NCBI GenBank assembly: GCA_018822065.1
Contig: JAHJKV010000486.1
Coordinates: 1 to 15,612, forward strand
DNA length: 15,612 nucleotides
Direction of reading: 5' to 3'
From: Pseudomonadota bacterium
Lineage (GTDB): Bacteria; Desulfobacterota; Desulfovibrionia; Desulfovibrionales; Desulfovibrionaceae
In this document: positions 14,351-15,612 of the stretch, in pieces
Position numbering within the stretch: the stretch's first letter is position 1
Layout of the letters: the number at the start of each line of letters is the position of its first letter
Position numbers and translations under genes: made by a program
Notes under the pieces: generated by a model
What the model was told of the DNA's origin: nothing
The model's database searches: none
The model's input: only the letters and a program-made list of their open reading frames with translations

Positions 14351-15172
14351 TTACCGTTTCGTAAGCGCCGGAAGAATCTCGATTTCGAATACCCTTTCCC
14401 AGTTCTTGCCCGTGACCAGCAGTTGGTCGGTGGCAGGGTCATAGGCGATGCCGTTGGCCACGCCAGCGCCCTTGCGCAGCTTGTCGCGCAGGGGGGCGAG
14501 ATCGATCCATGCCACCACCTCGCCGGACTCGGGGTCGATGGCAGCGATCTCGTCCGAGAACCATTGGTTGGCCAGGATGACCCCCCTGTACCATTCCATC
14601 TCGTTCAAGCTGGACACCTTCCGCTCCCCGTCGCGCACCGTGATGGTCCGCACCGGGGCCAGGGCGTCCGACGAAAGGAAGGTCAGGGTGCTCGAACCGT
14701 CGCTTTTGACAAGAGAGGCTTCCTTGCCTGGCACGGAGGCCAGCCCCCATCCCTCTCCCTGGTAGCGGAAACTGTGCACCGGCTTCAGGGTCTGCAGATC
14801 ATAGACGAGGCCCACCCCTTCTTTCCAGGTGAGTTGTATCACCGTGTCGCCCAGGCGTGCCAGCCCTTCGCCGAATTGATCATCCTGCAGGCGTTCCAAC
14901 TGGATGATCCGTCCTGTGGCGGGGTCGGTGCTGCGCACGGTGGAGGAGCCGTAGTTGCCAGTGGATTCGTAGAGCAGGCCCTGATGCAGGAACAGGCCCT
15001 GGGTAAAGGCCTCGGGATCATGGGGTAAGGTGGAGTGTATCCGCACGGTGTGGATGGGAGCCGAGTGCCCTGGTTCGCTACAGTAGGCAGTGCCCAGGGC
15101 AATCAATCCCAGGAAACACAGGGCCAGCAGGAGGATGCCCATACGGGGGAAGGAGCGTCGCATTCCCCTCAT
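14351..15172 (-). CDS. Secreted glutaminyl-peptide cyclotransferase (plant/bacterial beta-propeller type)
   Basis: The enzyme turns N-terminal glutamine of peptides into pyroglutamate. The 273-residue protein begins with an Arg-rich n-region and hydrophobic core (MGILLLALCFLGLIALGTAYC, residues 11-31), so it is exported; the Y before C31 makes a lipobox unlikely. The propeller blades carry family motifs: EAFTQGLF (54-61), YESTGNYGSSTVR (68-80), FGEGLARLGDTVIQLTWKEG (100-119), GEGWGLAS (139-146), KSDGSSTL (156-163), LNEMEWYRGVILANQW (189-204) and GVANGIAYDP (237-246). The start chosen is the ATG at 15172, preceded closely by GGGA; a GTG at 15208 gives 12 more residues without a ribosome-binding site. 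No clear partner gene is nearby. Confidence 0.9.
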   Translation of the reverse strand: MRGMRRSFPRMGILLLALCFLGLIALGTAYCSEPGHSAPIHTVRIHSTLPHDPEAFTQGLFLHQGLLYESTGNYGSSTVRSTDPATGRIIQLERLQDDQFGEGLARLGDTVIQLTWKEGVGLVYDLQTLKPVHSFRYQGEGWGLASVPGKEASLVKSDGSSTLTFLSSDALAPVRTITVRDGERKVSSLNEMEWYRGVILANQWFSDEIAAIDPESGEVVAWIDLAPLRDKLRKGAGVANGIAYDPATDQLLVTGKNWERVFEIEILPALTKR

Positions 15173-15234
15173 ATATCCCAGCCAGGGATGTTTGTCATCG
15201 GTGAACACTGTTCTGTAATTCGTTTCGGGGGTTG

Positions 15235-15281
15235 TTGCGTGAATTATTTTTGATGTTTAGAATCAGTGAATGGAGTGGCAA
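15235..15281. promoter_or_regulatory. Overlapping divergent promoter-like boxes
   Basis: On the plus strand TTGCGT (15235-15240) and TAGAAT (15258-15263) are 17 bases apart. On the minus strand TTGCCA (15281-15276) and TAAACA (15259-15254) are 16 bases apart and could drive the cyclotransferase gene with an untranslated leader of about 75 bases. The plus-strand pair has no gene to serve inside the window. Both are consensus-only guesses in AT-rich DNA. Confidence 0.3.
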
Positions 15282-15465
15282 TCGGGATAAATAAGATCGA
15301 TTTTGATAACGACCTAGGAAACGCCAATATTTTTTGGCATGTGTAATTGGGCGTGTACAAGGTCAAGGAAACGGGCCGGAGCGACTTCGCCTATTGGGAA
15401 GGCGGAGGGGTAGATGATGTCTCGAATTAAATACGTGCTGTAGGCCGTGCAGACATGACAAATGA

Positions 15466-15500
15466 AAAGCCGCCCCCGGATATGCTCCGGGGGCGGCTTT
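15466..15500 (-). terminator. Strong rho-independent terminator
   Basis: AAAGCCGCCCCCGGA (15466-15480) and TCCGGGGGCGGCTTT (15486-15500) form a perfect 15-pair stem with a 5-base loop. Read on the minus strand the stem is followed by TTTTCATTT, giving a usable U-tract, and it begins 11 bases after the stop codon at 15512. The plus-strand continuation (CTCGTGTTT) is poorer, so the minus-strand gene is the likely client. Confidence 0.9.
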
Positions 15501-15511
15501 CTCGTGTTTGG

Positions 15512-15612
15512 CTATCCAGTAGCGTACAAAATCGCCGCAGGAAGGTGTCTCCCGATTTTCTCCGGCTTCTGTGGCTGGTCCACCTGCGAGACGAAGCTGG
15601 AGATATTATCCA
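15512..15612 (-). CDS. 3' end of an unidentified minus-strand gene (partial)
   Basis: A minus-strand frame is open from the window edge to a TAG at 15514-15512, giving 32 residues that end KIGRHLPAAILYATG. The strong terminator begins 11 bases later in the same direction, which is the main reason for accepting this frame. Another minus-strand frame is also open here but has an arginine/serine-rich composition unlike a real protein. The fragment is too short to name the product. Confidence 0.6.
   Translation of the reverse strand, partial: DNISSFVSQVDQPQKPEKIGRHLPAAILYATG

Larger units (their letters stand above)
15173..15511. other. Gene-free stretch, AT-rich in its first half
   Basis: No convincing gene is present in these 339 bases. 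The part from about 15225 to 15345 is visibly richer in A and T than the rest of the window and holds overlapping divergent promoter-like boxes and a small GCCAA/TTGGC dyad (15323-15338). After it the sequence becomes GC-rich again. A 25-codon plus-strand frame (GTG 15353 to TAA 15430, VYKVKETGRSDFAYWEGGG...) has no clear ribosome-binding site, and I do not call it a gene. The stretch ends in the terminator at 15466-15500. Confidence 0.6.

Noticed and set aside
15353..15430. A 25-codon plus-strand frame starting with GTG
   Set aside because: No clear ribosome-binding site or recognisable sequence; too short to support as a gene.
15413..15443. Tiny ATGATG frame after GGAGGGG, a possible leader peptide
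   Set aside because: Eight to nine codons, no regulatory codon run and no downstream gene on that strand in the window.

Overview
The window is a GC-rich, tightly packed stretch of bacterial chromosome made almost entirely of single-copy housekeeping genes. Gene content and protein character suggest a deltaproteobacterium of the Desulfovibrio/Pseudodesulfovibrio type: the non-mevalonate isoprenoid pathway, a bacterial-type ProRS with an editing insertion, ispG abutting proS, and a plain GGDEF-EAL protein. This is inference from general resemblance, since no 16S or other marker is present. I see no transposase, phage gene, CRISPR array, tRNA or rRNA.

Layout. (1) 1-3993, plus strand: a probable operon of a degenerate LytM/M23 envelope protein (5' end outside the window), xseB, ispA and dxs. 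Genes overlap or are closely spaced, and the run closes with a strong hairpin. (2) 4098-4633, minus strand: a YchJ-type SEC-C protein with its own hairpin, facing dxs. (3) 4745-5679, plus strand: arfB translationally coupled to an uncharacterised cysteine-containing protein. (4) 5686-6468, minus strand: a TIM-barrel sugar isomerase/AP-endonuclease-2-like protein whose promoter appears to start transcription almost at its ATG. (5) 6567-7211, plus strand: a CPBP membrane protease. (6) 7215-13385, minus strand: a long co-directional run transcribed in the order unknown helical protein, ispG, proS, a DEDDy exonuclease, and a PAS-GGDEF-EAL protein. (7) 13523-14344, plus strand: lgt. (8) 14351-15172, minus strand: a secreted glutaminyl-peptide cyclotransferase. 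(9) 15173-15511: the only sizeable gene-free stretch, partly AT-rich. (10) 15512-15612: the 3' end of a further minus-strand gene with a textbook terminator.

How the genes work together. Three genes serve isoprenoid synthesis: dxs (first MEP step), ispG (a late iron-sulfur MEP step) and ispA (prenyl chain elongation). They lie in two separate transcription units about 7.5 kb apart. proS and arfB serve translation and ribosome rescue. xseB and the DEDDy protein are nucleases. Lgt, the LytM-like protein, the CPBP protease and the cyclotransferase act in or on the envelope.

I found no convincing new multi-gene system. The best leads are smaller: a LytM domain lacking two active-site histidines, an apparently leaderless isomerase gene, competing hairpins ahead of ispG, an unknown protein coupled to arfB, a helical protein of unknown family upstream of ispG, and a small N-terminal repeat insertion in Lgt.
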